The notes beneath the pieces were generated by a model that saw only the letters and a list, made by a program, of their open reading frames with translations, was not told the DNA's origin and did not search any database. Below, piece after piece: positions 1-13,460 of a DNA stretch of 64,000 nucleotides. The DNA lies in assembly GCA_002224055.1 (NCBI GenBank), contig AZLU01000029.1, positions 78,170 through 142,169 of the forward strand. The letters run 5' to 3'. The DNA comes from Pezizomycotina sp. ARF18 (lineage: Eukaryota > Ascomycota). Positions within the stretch are counted from its first letter, which is position 1. Each line of letters opens with the position of its first letter. Position numbers and translations under genes: made by a program.

Positions 1-184
1 TTTCTGCTTTTTGTTGTCTTTGCCCTTTTTGCTGTGCTGCGATGTCGAAAGTCTTAGGCGTTTCCCACTTCGTCACCATCACCTTTTGAGTTTGCAAACT
101 CCGGTTCATGTTTTTTAATTGTCGTCTAGTCTTGCTTGATTTTTTCAAATTTCTTTTTCCTCGTTCATTCTTTTTCTTCTTTCT

Positions 185-216
<32 letters not shown>

Positions 217-1733
217 GGTTTTATCTGTCGTTCTTTGGGGGGTACATTTGAATACCAAAGAAAAAAAGGAAGAAAACCACATCCTGCTCGAAAAAAAAAG
301 AAATTATTTTTACTTTTTATTCTATTTTATGTTTATATTTATTTCGAAAAAGTATTCTTTTTCTTATCCTATAATTACTTGTCGGGATATGTATAAAGAA
401 GCTTCCTCTTTTCTTGGTGTAAAAGATGCAAAAAATAATAATAAAATAAAATGAAATAAAATAAAAAGATTTTTCTTTTCTTTTTTATTTTATTTTATTT
501 TCATTTTTTTTTGCATCTTTTTATATTTCCTCGGAAAAAATATTCTTATTATTATTATTTTCTTTCGTTTTTTTTTTTTTTTTTTTTTTTTAGATTAGTT
601 AACAATCAATAATTCTACCCCTACCAAATTCGACCCCCAAACTGAGTGAGTCCCTACACCTATTAGTATTATCAATTAACCCACCAACTCCGACGATTTA
701 AAACGTTCGATTTATTTATATATAATTATTGTTATTTATACTGTGTAAATGAATAGCATGGATCGATTTTATATAAAGTGGGAGGTGAAATCCAGGGACC
801 TTTTTCAAAAAATTCGTTTCTGTTCTTCTCACCGTCAAACTCCAGACAGACCTTTTACAACCACCGAGCTTCTGGAAACATAAAACGAACATAGTAATAT
901 ATATATACTAAGTATATATATATCACTGGACAAATCATTCTTTTGTTCTACTACTTCGCTCTTTTCTTTTCTTTTTTCCTTTCTTTTCAATAATATACTT
1001 AAAAATCCATCTTTTCCATTTACGAGATCTATATCTTCAAGCTCCTGTCGTCGACTACGGAACCGCCTTACCTCTCGCAAAGCCATTTGTGCACTTTTAT
1101 TTTCCTGCATGAACTTCCTTCTCTTGCAAAGGCAACTTTACACTGCCCTGCATATCCTGCACAAAATCGGTAGCGATATCATCATAACGAACAACAAGCT
1201 TCTTCTCTAATAGAACAACAACAAGAAACCCCAGACCGGATCCCTTACTCTTTTATTCTTTGAAATAAAATTCCCTCAAGACTTTTTCCTTCGGCGTTAT
1301 TCTTCTTGTTCTGCATCGAGTATCCATCGTGGGCTGTGCATGTCACACAACCACCTCGACTTTTATAACCGAAAGGTACGAACCGTGTGTTTTATATTAT
1401 TATATGCATCGACAAGGAGATTCGCCTTTGCACAAGACTACTTAATTCCACTTAACCCGCATCTCCGGAAGAGAGTCTGTTCACTATCTGCAAAGACATT
1501 CACTTTTTCTGCCCATACTACCCTCTTACCCTATCTCTCCGTTGCAGTTTTTGGAGAGACATCTCCGTATTCCCCTTTCATATCGATCACTCCGATTTTT
1601 TCACTTTTGTTGTTCAACATATGGTCAATTTACTAGGCATCAGTAAGACAATTTACTTACAATCTACCTGAACATCCAAAAACAGAACTCTATTTTTTTT
1701 TTTTTTTCTATATATAAAAATATCACGTTCACA
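1..1733. other. Leader and intergenic region with long poly-T tracts
   Basis: No gene is supported here. The region holds a run of about 30 T near 187-216, an A/T-rich inverted pair around 425-520 (AAAATAAAAT-type against its complement), and another poly-T run near 570-590. Pyrimidine-rich sequence from about 1200 to 1730 looks like a fungal promoter and 5' leader for the C2H2 gene that starts at 1734. Short open frames on both strands are low-complexity translations of T or A runs. Confidence 0.5.
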
Positions 1734-3514
1734 ATGTCCTCCACACCCTGGAGCACGACTCTTCCGTGGACCAACACAGGTTACCCTGCCGTCCTGTCCA
1801 CGTCTCCCACCTCGCAGATGCCAGAGCAGCATCAGACGCTGAGTCAGCTGCACCACAGCAAGGGCTCGCCGTCCCTCCACTACCAGCAGCAGCAGCAGCA
1901 ACAGGCGCCGGTCATGGTGTCCAAGTTCATGTCCGATGAGGGTTCAATACCCATGGGTATCCTCCATAGCATGGTCTTCAACAATAACAACAACAACAAC
2001 AACACCCAGCACTATTGTCCGCAGCAGGCAGCAGCAGCAGCAGCAGCCCTTTCAGGCAATATAGCCCGCAAGTCTCGTACGGGCCGCACACCCCCGTCGA
2101 GGTAGCGACCCGGAGGGCTACCAGGGTTCAAACACCGTCTCGGACGCATACTCGACAGGCGCCTGTCGGGCCAGGAGCACTTCGCCGTCAGCAGCAGCCA
2201 GGGCATCTTCCAGAACGTCTACCAGCAGGACGTACCCGCCTGGGTCCGCCAGCCCTCGCCGTCCACCTCCGACGCCAGCACCTACTTCACGAGCAACGCC
2301 GACGGGGCGTGCGCCGCGGCCTCCGGCGTCCCAGACAACATCGACCCTTCGCTCCTCAAGACGGAAGACGAGCAGGTCGACGTGAGTTTCCCCGCCGAGG
2401 AAAGCGTCTTCGACTCGCGCAGATCTTCCAGGGTTACAGCGGCACTACGACTCACCGGAGCCCGAGGACGCGAACTCCTCAAACAACTTCGACGAGAACG
2501 TTCACGTTGACATTAAAGATCACGGGTTGTATTACTACGGGGCGCCCGCGCGGACGTTAACTAACGCCTCCATGGCTACGACGGTTATTCCTCTTCTTCT
2601 TCCGTGGACAACGAGTGCAATGAGCGTACTACTACTCTCCTTCCGGCTATTAAGAAGCGTGGTTCCAATACTTCCGCTAGTCCCAAGAGGGTCCAAGGCT
2701 CCTACCAGCAGCCCTGCGGTAGCGGTAACAAGCACCGCCGCAAGAGCTCTTCCATGTCTTCGGGTAGCGAGAGCGGCTACTCGGATAACAATAGCGGCGA
2801 GTACGGCAACAGCGGAAAGTACAGCAGCAAGGCCAGCAAGGTCAATAAGAAAAACCCAAGTCGACTTGTAGGGAGTGCCACAAGAAGTTCCCCAACCAGT
2901 CCGAGCTCAGGTAAAGCATACTCCTTCCTTTTCCATACAAACGCCTAATAATAATAACATCAACTAACGACTCTCCTGTGTTGCATAGGCGCCACACCGA
3001 AACTCCCACTCGAAGCCCTACCGCTGCGTCTTCGCCGACGACAACAACCCCTGCCGCATGACCTTCGGCGCCCGCAACGAGTGGAAGCGCCACATCACGT
3101 CCATGCACCTCCGCCGCGAACTGTACCGCTGCCGCGAACCGCGCTGCAGGGGCAAGCCCGCCTTCAACCGCCGCGATCTGTTCCAGAAGCACGTCGGCCG
3201 CATGCACGAGCAGCCGGATGCCTCAAGAAGGGCCACCCGGAGTACGAAACCTCCCGCATGATCGTCGGCGACATCGCTGACAAGAGTAAAATCACCCGCG
3301 ACGGGCCGGGGCGGTGCTTCTGCGGTTCTGCAACGAGATGTTCGAGGGCGTCGAGTGTCTTGGGAAGATGCTGGATCATGCGGCGACGCACTTTGCCAAC
3401 GGCGATGAGGCCAGCAGGGGCGAGTGGAGGGTGGATCCGGTGCTTACGGCGTGGATCGCTGATGAAGGTGGTGTTGTCTGTGGTAGGAGGGGGAGTATTG
3501 TACCGATACTATAA
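1734..3514 (+). CDS. C2H2 zinc-finger transcription factor (three fingers plus a degenerate fourth)
   Basis: Probable nuclear DNA-binding regulator. The first 120 residues are low-complexity (Q7, N8 and A7 runs), followed by an acidic/Ser-rich middle (1 kb) and a lysine/serine-rich stretch at about 2600-2870. Three fingers follow: the first is CRECHKKF...H-x4-H, split by a 78-bp intron at 2911-2988 (branch CTAAC near 2963). The second has C-x8-C-x12-H-x4-H spacing and ends in KRHITSMH. The third is RCREPRC...QKHVGRMH. After it comes a CGFCNEMF...HAATHF block followed by W-x2-DP, the degenerate C-terminal finger typical of a Pezizomycotina C2H2 family. The reading frame changes several times at short homopolymers, for example near 3220 (CC where CCC fits) and near 3330 (TT where TTT fits). 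The domains are otherwise free of stops. The start was chosen at the first ATG before the Q-rich region. Targets are unknown. Confidence 0.8.
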
Positions 3515-5301
3515 TGTTCAAGGGGGAGGGTGCCGATGCTGACGGGAGGACGTCGATATGTGATGACGCTTCATGCTTCTTCATTACACGATGTCCTTTC
3601 TTTTCTTTTACTTTTTCACGTTTTACTGACTGTTGATGAAACCGACGCCCTTTCTACGATATCAATACTTCGTCCCTTCCACTTACCATACCCACACAAG
3701 AAAAAAAAAAAAAAAAAAAAAAAAGGAGGCATGTACACACGGTGGTAACAGGACGGGACATCTTTTCACGATCTTGCTTTCATCATTTCCTTATCTATTC
3801 CATTTGTTCTTTTCTTTTGTTTCACTAATTAGGTGTTCTTCCTTCGGTCTGCATGCATTCCTGTTTTGTCCTTTGATTTCACAGCACTCCTCATTTTTTC
3901 ACGATCACCGTCCCATATCATTCCGGCTTTTTTTTTTTGTTTGCTTTCACTTTTACTATAGGGTATATCGGCGTTTAGGGAGCTCTTTCTACCGCGAGTT
4001 TGTTCCTTTTTTTGTGACCTTCACGAATGGGTCGTACCAAAAAAAAAAAAAACTCCCCAGTGTTCTTCCTATATTTTCTTTCCTATATATTTTTATCGGT
4101 TCTACTTGCGCCAGGGAAACATTTCCTTCTGTTTTGTTCCCAGGCCGGCAGAGTTTTGATCGAGACTATAACCCTTGAAAACTAAAGTAGCTAGTAGCTC
4201 CAGCAGCACTATAATATCTTTTTTTTTTTTTTTTTTTCATTTGTATCATTTGTATTTATGTTTTCCTAATAATAGCTTTTTGTACTTTTTACCCTTTTTT
4301 TCCTTTTTTTTTTTTCTCTTAAAAAAATTCCAAAAAAAAAAAAAAAATTTTTTCCTATTATTTCCTATGTATTTTCTGTATATTTTTTCATAGCAAAAAA
4401 AATTTTTGTCAAATATATCACACCAAAAATCAATTTGTTTGTATGTACTCTTAAAAAAATTTTCCTACAGCGAACTCAGTCAGAGATTTAGTTAGCATAT
4501 TTCCTTGTAAAAAAAAAATAAAACGAATAAAAAAATATATTCAAAATTCGAAATACCACAATAATAGATAAATTTTTATGAATATTCGTACCAAGTACAG
4601 CATAGAAAAAAAAAAAAAAAAAAGAAACAGGACAGTAAATCTCATCTGTTCCTCACTTTCGCCCAAATATAGCATCAACCACTTTAGTCCATGGCTTGAG
4701 AGAGGGGTGTTTGTGCCGCTCGCTCACACCAGGCAGTCGTTTCTGCTACTGGGAAAAGTTACCCTTTCCCACTGCCACTCCCTGCCCACCTACTTGCTAT
4801 CTTCTTCTTCTTCTTACCCCCCGCAAAAAGTTTACAAGAATAGAAATTTAAAGCAAACACAAGATCCCTACCGTTTTTCAGACGGTGCATATATCTCGAA
4901 ATAAAAAAAAAAAAAAAAAAACTTGCAACCGTGCAAATTATTTTCAGCTTTTTTTTTTCTAAAAAAAAAAAAGAAAGAAAGAAGAAAAAAAGAAAAAAAA
5001 AAAGATAAAAAGGTAATTAATGGCTTGAGGAACTTCGTGGAAACGAGAAATCTATTTGGGAATAATGTATAATGGCGCATTCTTTTTTTTTCTTTTGATG
5101 CTATCTGAAATGGATGATATTCCTCTTTCTTTTCTCTAACTGTAGTCCTCCTTGGAGTTACAGTTATTGTGTGACACCAAACCGACGACACCAGCGGCGA
5201 TCTTCGGCGTTTGCTTTGACCTTCTGCGCTTTTTTTTTTTTTTTTTTTTTCCAGACCTCATAAAATCCTCAAAACGGTAAATTCTAATATACTCATATAC
5301 C

Positions 5302-5333
<32 letters not shown>

Positions 5334-7846
5334 CCTACTAACTTTGTTACATTATCTTTTTTTATTTCCATTTCCATTTATTACTTACTGGAAAGGGGGG
5401 GGGTACCATCCGAAAAAAGAAAGATGGACGATTTCAAAAAAGAAATTCGAACAGATAAAGAAAAGAGAGAGAGAGACAGTTAAGTGAAAAAGGCGGAGAA
5501 GTAAAAAAGCCACCACCTGAGTCGTTTCTCATTAAAATTTTGCAAGAAGCCATGATATAGATCATTTGATATATTGCTACGATAGGCAAAATTAAACGGT
5601 TCGTTCGTTAAAGTATAAACGGTTTGCCTCTCTTCTGATCTTCGATGATATATCGCAAAAAATGTCTTTTTTTTTTTTTTTTTTGGTGTGGCCGGGTGTC
5701 GTATTGAGGCTATGAATGAGAGGTCGCTGGCTGCAGCTACAGTCAAGCATGAAAAGAGCTAGAGGTAGAGCTCGGCGTTTTTTGCTGCGCAGGTGCACCA
5801 TTTGACCCAACAAAAAAAAAATGAGGCGGTGATTCTCGGTTTCCTTAAACTCTTAATCTTTTGGATCTTATTTTTGTTTTTTTCGCTATTCCTATTCTTT
5901 TTATTTTATCTTTCTCTAGTTTACTGGTATTTTTCCTATAATAATATTTGGCCCAAGTAGTTATTCTTTGCTCTGAACGAGACCAAAGGAATTAAATGAA
6001 CGGCGTTTTATTCTTTTTACCTATCAAATAGTCCGTAATCCCGAGCACAGATTTTTCCTGTTAGTTGATCACTTTTTTCCGTACCTTTTTGCAGGAACCA
6101 CCTCTTTCTGATTTGATAAATAAAAAAAAAGTTGGTTTTTGATGCTTGATTGGGGTTTTGTACTTTTGCTGCTTCTTCTCGTGGCTTATGACAATGTCGA
6201 CTTTCTCTCTTTTTTTTTTTTTTTTTTTTTTTTTGGGGGGGAGGTGCTCGGGTTCTCTCCCGATGACCCGGCCGCCGCGAGATACCACCAGAACGGTTAA
6301 AGTTAAAAAGTATGCGATCGCGAAATAGCGACAGATTGACGATTAAAAGTACCCCAAGAATAAAATAAAAAAAAAGAAAAGAAAAAAGAATGAAAGAAAG
6401 AAAAGTATTACGCACATTCACACGCAATAAAAAAAAGGTACTGATATTTTAGAAAGAGGGTAGTAATATTTTCTCAGTCCTTTTTTTTGAACCAAAAGGA
6501 GAATAACAAGCGTGGTAAACTGGTCTTAGTTGTTTTTGCCCAAAGCAAGGCAATTCAGGCGACCCGTCCTGCTGCTTTTTTCCACTTATATTGTTGGGTA
6601 TTATTAATATCGTTGGTTTATTATAGCCAGGTACGAAAAGTTGTTTTAGTATTTCATTCTCCTTTATCTGCTACACAATAAGGAAAATTTTTTTTTTTTT
6701 TCCTTTTTTTGGGACCTGTTTGTCTCCTTCGCACTTCTCGTATATTTTTTTTTCCTTATAATTTCCCTTCATCCTTTTTCGGTATACGTGACAAAGTCGA
6801 ATAAAGTACCTTTTGTACCTGATTTTATTGTTAGCATTTTGACTCGAAGCTAAATAAGCGGGTGCGGGGCACGTCTCGGCACGAAAGATGTCCACCTGAA
6901 GAAATTTTGCGAAGGCCGCTGAAGTAATGTTACGTTACTAACTGCCGAAAATAAACAGAAAAAAGAAAGGAATAACACGGTGATCTCATGGGGAAGCCTA
7001 GGCCAACTAGCTCCAGGGCAAAGAAAGAAACAAACGGGAAGCCTAGCTCTAGCTCCCTTCGTTGTAGCTTGTCAGTTTCTTTAACCCCTTGCTTTGTTTA
7101 GCGTTGTGGAGAGAAACGGTTTGTTGTGGTGCCTGTGCCTGTTCCTTAAGGGAAAGAACCACCAAAGAAAAAAAAAAAAAAAAAAAAAAAGACGCTTCAA
7201 CTTCCAAGGTGTTGTCGGTATGAGCACGAAAAAACAGAAGGATTCAAAGCAGGAGAGAAGAGAAGTCCGGAGAAAGATCTACTATTTGTCAACAAGGCAG
7301 AAAAAAAATACAGTATTACCGATGTGGACTGATCGCTATCAGTGGAAAAAAAAAAAAAACCCCCATGTACCTGTCGAGAAATTCATGCTTGAAAGCTTCG
7401 TCCTTGTAATTTCAATAGAGCTTTTGCATCCCCCGGCTCTTTATGAGCTCATTTGTTTTGCTAAAAATTAGCCTTGCGCCAAGCTGCCAAGACTTCTTTG
7501 TGCGACGCTCCTAAACGTCACACGACACGTCCCGCGTGCAACTAAGCACGTGTCGATTCGCACGTGCAATCTAGCCCTTATCAGATCAATCTAATCTCTG
7601 CAAAAGCGGTGTTAAAAATAGCTCCTCCCACGCTCCCACTTTCAGATCTCGCGTATTTTGTTCCGTTGCATGACCCTCAGACAAAATTGCTAAATTGGAG
7701 TAGCAAATAATACTCCTTCAGCTGAGCGCTATTTGAGACAATCACACTACTAGGAAGAGACAACACGACACCTTGTCCATAAGCATCCGTTCAAAGGGGC
7801 TTATATGTCACCAACCTCCTTCAATTTTACCATTCTATACTTTCTT
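3515..7846. other. Gene-poor interval rich in homopolymers
   Basis: About 4.3 kb between the C2H2 and PLC genes. It has many A or T runs of 12-24 nt (near 3702, 4217, 4605, 4902, 5231, 5671, 6212, 7169), mixed-purine stretches and a (TA)n run near 5317-5332. Open frames here are low-complexity and lack homology I can recognise. I see no tRNA or conserved coding motif. The final 350 bp becomes more balanced in composition and leads into the PLC promoter. Confidence 0.55.
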
Positions 7847-7852
7847 TATAAA
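7847..7852 (+). promoter_or_regulatory. TATA-like box upstream of PLC
   Basis: TATAAA lies 83 bp before the PLC start codon. It is followed by a CT-rich then CAAC-rich leader ending in CAACATCACC just before ATG, a good fungal start context. The position and leader make it a plausible core promoter; this is inferred from sequence only. Confidence 0.45.
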
Positions 7853-7929
7853 CCGCTGTTAACTCTCATTACATCTCCTCTCTCCTCTACTTCACCGTAC
7901 AACAGCAACCCTTCAACAACAACATCACC

Positions 7930-9744
7930 ATGTCCTCCGTAACCCCCAAACCACCTCCGGCGGCGGCGCCGCGACCTCCGACCTCTCCCAGCTCCCTAAT
8001 AATAACATCAAACCCCTTCCTCGAAGAACTCCACGAAATCTTCGCCGCAATCTCGCACAACAAACCAACGCTCTCAAGCGCCGCCTTCCGCGCTTTTCTC
8101 CTAAAGTACCAAGGCGAACAACCACCCTAAAGCACGACGAAGCCGGTCTGCTCTCGTGGTTCAAATCGCTCTCCTTATCGGGTACTACAACAGCCAGGAA
8201 CCTGTTAGCGGACGATAAAGACATTACGTTCGAGGAGTGGAGGGGGTATATGTGTTCGACTGCTAACAATGCGTTAAGCGCCGGTTGATAAGGGGAAGGA
8301 TTGGGTCGCCGCTCACGAGTTACTTTATTAGTAGTAGTCATAATACGTACTTGTTGGGCATCAATTGTACGGTTCGTCGACTGTGGACGGGTACGTTAAC
8401 GTGCTCAAGCGCGGGTGCAGGTGTATTGAGATCGACGTGTGGGACGGCGACGACGGGACTCCGGAAGTATTCCACGGCTACACCCTGACCAAAGAGATTA
8501 GCTTCAGGGAGGTATGCGAGGCGATAGGAAAGCACGCGTTCGACATTACGGATTTACCTGTTATAGTTAGCCTTGAGTGCCACGCGGGCTTGGAGCAGCA
8601 GGGGAAGATGGTGGAGATTATGAGGCAGAGTTGGGGCTCTAAGCTCGTCGAGAATTTCGTCGGTGGTATGGATTTGAGGATGGTGTATTACCGAGTCCGG
8701 CTAGTCTCAGGGGAAGATACTCGTTAAAGTAAGTACCTCCACCCGACGCGCCGGCGCCGAAAGTAGATGCGGCGGGGAAGGGGAGTACGTACCTCCCCGA
8801 TAGCACCAGTAGCTCGAAGAAGACTCCACGGACCCAAACCTCGCGCCCACATTCTCCGGTAGCACTTCCTCCTCCGTCCCCACCGAAGGCGCCACAGGCC
8901 GCCGATGCAAAGAAACGCCACTTCGGCCGTAATAACCTCACAGGCAAAAGTCGGCCGCGCCCTATCCTCGCTGGGCGTGTATACGTCCGGCCAATCCTTC
9001 AAAGACTCCTTCACGGATTCCGCGGCGACGCACCCGACGCACGTCTTCTCCTTCTCCGAGAAGGCGTTTCTGAGCCTACACAGGCGCACGGGAGGAAGTA
9101 TTCCGGCACAACAAGAATTACATGATGCGCGTATACCCGTACGGTTTACGCTTCGGTTCGTCGAACCCGGATCCGACCCCGTTTTGGAGGAGGGGCGTGC
9201 AACTCGTCGCGCTGAACTGGCAGAAAGTAGATGAGGGGATGATGTTGAACGAGGGCATGTTCGCCGGCGAGGCGGGTACGTCTTGAAACCACCGTGCTAC
9301 CTCAATCCTCCACCGTAAAACAACCCGAAGACGCCTCCCGCACCCTCGACTTGAAAATCACCGTGCTCGCGTCGCAACAGCTCCCCATGCCGGAACACGA
9401 CGACAAACAGCGCTCGTTCCAACCGTACGTTAAGATCAACTACACGTAGACTCGGCATTCACGCACAAAGGCAAAACGAAGACGAAAAAGGGAGTAGATG
9501 TTAGTTGGGCGAGAAGAAGGGATGCGTGGAGTTTAAGAAGGTGAAAGGTGTGATTGAGAATCTTACGTTTGTGAGGTTCAAGGTTATGGACGATGAGGTT
9601 GGGAAGGATGATCTTGCGGCGTGGGCGTGCGTTAGGTTGGATAGGCTGAGGGAAGGGGTTAGGTTTTTGAGGGTGCTGGATAGGAAGGGGAGGGAGAGTA
9701 GTGGGGTTTTGCTGATTAAGACGGAGAGGAGGTGGCAACATTAG
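7930..9744 (+). CDS. Phosphoinositide-specific phospholipase C (delta-like)
   Basis: Hydrolyses PIP2 to IP3 and diacylglycerol at membranes. The order is: a Pro/Ala-rich start, an EF-hand-like helical stretch (about 8020-8280), the X domain with PLTSYFISSSHNTYL (about 8310) and RCIEIDVWDGDDGTPEVFHG (about 8420), a Ser-rich linker (8800-8950), the Y domain with HNKNYMMRVYPYGLRFGSSN (about 9115) and FWRRGVQLVALNWQ, and a C2 domain ending in FRFKV-like and AWACVRLDRL motifs. The catalytic His of SSSHNTYL and the E-x-DVWDG acidic residues are present. Frame changes sit at homopolymers: CCC near 8126 (CCCC fits), GGG near 8358, GGGGAA near 8712, GGG near 9280. With these allowed for, all family motifs are in order, so the gene is probably intact in the organism. 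One change near 8290-8310 needs more than one base and is unresolved. Confidence 0.9.
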
Positions 9745-10483
9745 AAATGTAAAGGAGTGGAGTTGGTTGGCGGTGGTGGTTACACGACTAGCGATATTTT
9801 ACTCATTTTGTTTTTCCCTTTGGGCTTCTTTTCCGTATACGTGCATGCATTTTTGATGATTTTTGTACTACGGTTTTAGGTAGTGTTGGATATACCACGA
9901 AGTTAAAATAATATGCACCGTGATGAAAAAGGGGTGCCTCATGATCTTGTTTTTCAAGTCCTTTCCTTTAGCATAGAGAATTCATCGAGTTTCGTAACTC
10001 TCATTACTTTTCTAGGTCCCTCATTGTCGTATATCGTGTATCAATGTCATGGACACACGATCACGCAAAGTGTTTAGTATTAAATATAGTTCGTATTATC
10101 ATAGTCGTAATGTTTCCTTGATACAAATATCAAAGTGTTAACGCCTCTAGTACCCATTGTTTGAGCTCTTCCGCTATACAAAGAAAAGGAAGAAAAAAGA
10201 ATCCGTATAACAACAAAAGAAAAAAAAAGGAATAAAAAAAAAATAGCTAATGACCATATATGACCTCTCTTTTTCTTCTCTTTGGGGTCATCGATGAACT
10301 ACCACGGAAACAATCTCCACATAGTAATATTCCACATCCTCCTCCCCAGCTCCGACTATTACACCGATCCCAATAACAAGAGCGAAGCATCCCCATGATC
10401 ATAATCCTATATAAATATTCCTCTTCTTCCTATAATAATAACCATCGCCCGCCTCTTAGCATATTATTCTATTCCGTTTCGTT
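9745..10483. other. Convergent 3' intergenic region
   Basis: This lies between two converging genes, PLC (+) and the disordered-protein gene (-). It is A/T-rich, with short A runs near 10210-10245. I see no further gene and no clear terminator motif. Confidence 0.5.
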
Positions 10484-13460
10484 TTAAAAGAGGAGGGAAA
10501 TTCTAATCCACGCGGAAACAGAATTCCAAACCTTTTCTTCTTCCCTGCTCCTTGCCTCCGGAAACGCCCCCGGAAACTCGCTCCTCGTCCCGCGTTTGCT
10601 CCAGTTACCCTCGAGGGTTTCTTCGCTGTTGTTATCGTCGGAGGAGAATGATACGCGTTTTGGGTCTTGCCTCCTGATGTCTGACGGTGCGATCGCGGAG
10701 GCGAAGATATATTGCTCCCTGGGCTGTTGGTTGGTAGTAACGGAACCGCGTACTCTTCTTCTCGCGGTGTTATTATTGTTATTACGGGAGAAAGCACCAA
10801 AGAGGAACGCAGGACGGGTACTCTTGTTTTCGATCTGCGGGAGCTGACGTTGTTTCTGCTTTTGCTGCGGCGGGTGTCCGGCGTGAGAGAAGAACATTAC
10901 CGACGGGACTGATGACGCATCGCTCGCGGCGGGACTAACAGCCTCCGGACGCTTCTTAGTACCCTTAACCGTCGTAACAGTAGCGGTAGCGTTGCCGTCG
11001 TTGATGCTGATGGAGAGGTTCATGTCGAGCTTTATTCCTTCTTCTCTTTATCCTTCTTATTTTCCTCCGTAACGTTGCTGTTAAGGGCTTCGTGGTCGTA
11101 TACAGGCCTGTACTCCTTCCTCTCCGGTTCCGTGCCCGAATCAGAAACCGTTCACCCTTGGAGACGCATTCGACCCTTCCTCGCCCGTAAAATTGAATGA
11201 AAGGGGCCGAGGTGGACTTTATACGCTCTGTCCCTATCATCGACCTGCTGCTTGGAGTGCTGCTGTTCGTAGCCTTGCTTAAAAACGTACGGGGTATTAA
11301 CCGTAACGGGCTTAACCTTCAATATACTCTCGGGCAGCGTGTAAGACCGTTTATTTCCCTGGCTTTTGTGATGATACTGGTTCTCCCTGGAAACATCTGG
11401 TCGTACACGGCTCTCCCGTCCGAAGCACTACGGCGGACGGGCGATGCGGAACGTGAGCGCGGAGTGCGGTGGCTTTTGCGGTGGTGCTGCGGGTTGTTTA
11501 TTCCTAGCTGCGGAAGACCCCACTGCCAGTGGCTGCTCTCCAGGCGGCGGCGCTGTTGCCCTTCGTGAGGAATTTGGTTGGGCACGGAGTCGAGACCATC
11601 CTCGGAGTCGACGTCGTGGTGGAAGTGGTGGTGGTAGTGCATGACCGTCTCGTGCGGGAGCTTTCGCATGATCTTCGGGAGACGGAGCGGCGCTTCGGGA
11701 TTCGCGGCGCGCTCCGGTCATCCGCGGAGGAGCAGCTGGGTGATGGTGCACGGGTTGAGGAACAGCTGGTACTGGTGCACACCTTGAGAAGGGGCGCGTG
11801 AATATTGAGGGTGAGCTGCTTGAGAAACGTTGCGTGAGTCGGCGGGCGTAGGCGGAACGGGGCCATTAGTGAACCTACGTTCGTAGTCGTGTTCATGGCC
11901 CGAATATGCGTTACGCTCGTCGTAGTCTGTGCGCCGCCGAGCTTAGGAAGCTTTATCGTGACTTCGGTGCCGTCGTCGGTCTCGACCACGGTGGAAGGGA
12001 CGGAGAATACTCTCGTGCGGTGGTAGTAGTAGTGGAAGTCGATACCTTCCTGTCAACAGGCTGCTGTCTAGAGCGGCGGAGTCGAGAAAGGGACGGTGTA
12101 CTGCTGGAAAGTCACTAACGGTAGCCGCATTGGCAACAGTCGGTTGCTGTTGATAGAAGAACGGATCTGGATAGCGCTGAGGTTCCGCAGTGCGTTTCTT
12201 CTGAACAAACTCTCCATTCGTGACTACAGTTGAAGTTAGTAGAGGGTTTTTTCCTTGCAGATGTATATAAGTGGCGTTGTTTACCTTTCCTCCAGAACCC
12301 TCTCGACAACCTCCTCGATCTTCTTCTCTTTCTGCTCACGCTTCGCCTTCTCCTCTTCATAAATCTTATCCCGCTCTTCCTTCTCCTTTTAGCCTTGCAG
12401 CTATCGCAGTAAACTTCCTTGTTCAGCGTGGACCTGTAGATATCCTCATCCTTGATGATCAACCCGAGTCGCTCCCTGACCGAACTCTTAGTAGCTGCCT
12501 CGGCGACCTTCTGCGTCTTGACGATGACTTTGTTTTTGCACTCCTTGCAGGGTTGACGGATGTGAATATAGACGTCGTTCGAATCGTTACCGTCCTTGTC
12601 GTCCATTTCGATGGTGATGTGGTGCGTCGGCTGCACGATCCTGCTCGCCGCCCTCCTCGGCCTAACCGTCGAAGCCGAAGAAGCAGTATTTGTCGAACCG
12701 AACGTAGCGTTAGTAGTCATCGATTCGTGGCTGGTTCTCCGCGGCCTAACGTGCCTGTGCCTCGACTGCAAATCGTGGATGTCCCTCCTGGCGCAGTCGA
12801 TGTCCGCTGGGTTATATCGCCCTGTTCCTTCTGCTCGAGCTGCATATCCTGTATCCCTCGCAGAACACCATCGAGTCTACGCTCTCTCTTACTCTCGCGG
12901 CGCTCGAGCTCATCCTGCCGCGCCATGAGCTCATCTTGCACCTTTGCCTGCTTGCGCACGGCGTGTTTGAGCTTGAGAAGTTTCTCCGCCGTAGATACCG
13001 GGTCGGCAACGTCGTAATGAACTGCACTTCGTCGGCGGCGACGGCGGCGGCCGTTGCAACTGCAGGTCGGATTCATCCCTGGAGCTGTGGCGACGGTGAT
13101 GATGATGGTGGTGGTGGCGGTGGGAACGGTGACGGTGAGGTTGCTGCTCCTGGGTGGCTCCGGTGCTGGCGGTGGTGGTGCTCCCCTTGCATCTGTGGCG
13201 GGAAGTAGAGCTCCTGCGTTTTTGGGAGGTCGAGGAGGTCTGGGATTGTAAGTTGCCGGAGGAGGAGCAGGTGCGGGTGGTGGAGGACCCGGAGGAGGAA
13301 CGCCCCACGGAGCAGGTAGTGGATACCCATACTGATACGGACCGTACGGAGGTGGATATGGATGCCCAGGTGCCGGAGCATGGACGGGAGGTCCCCCGCT
13401 TGGATTGGCAAAGATCGGAGGAGAGACGCCCGGTGGGAGGGTAATGTACGGCATCATCAC
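10484..13460 (-). CDS. Large disordered proline/arginine-rich protein with paired CxxC motifs
   Basis: Family not recognised. The N-terminus (from 13460) is a Pro/Gly/Tyr-rich tail of about 90 residues (PPYGPYQYGYPLPAP type), then a Ser/Thr stretch, an Arg run (RRRRRRR) and a coiled-coil-like charged helix (KLKHAVRKQAKVQDELMARQ). Around 12450-12600 it has CKECKNK and, about 45 residues later, YCDSCKAKRRRK, which could form a single zinc site. A Lys/Glu helix follows at about 12290-12400 (KAKREQKEKKIEEVVERVLE), ending at a possible intron donor (GTAAAC). The C-terminal third is Ser/Thr/Pro-rich and ends at 10484. The frame changes repeatedly, as in the neighbouring genes, so exact exons are uncertain. 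It might be two genes. Localisation is unknown; basic clusters would fit a nuclear protein. Confidence 0.6.

Noticed and set aside
136-454. Frames in the first 500 bp rich in Phe/Lys
   Set aside because: Translations of poly-T/poly-A runs; no coding signal.
3633-4393. Hydrophobic frames rich in Phe that look like membrane segments
   Set aside because: Low-complexity T-rich DNA; the hydrophobicity is a composition effect.
12271-13017. Plus-strand 248-codon frame
   Set aside because: It mirrors the charged helices and Arg run of the minus-strand gene; its Ser/Leu-rich composition is typical of an antisense shadow.
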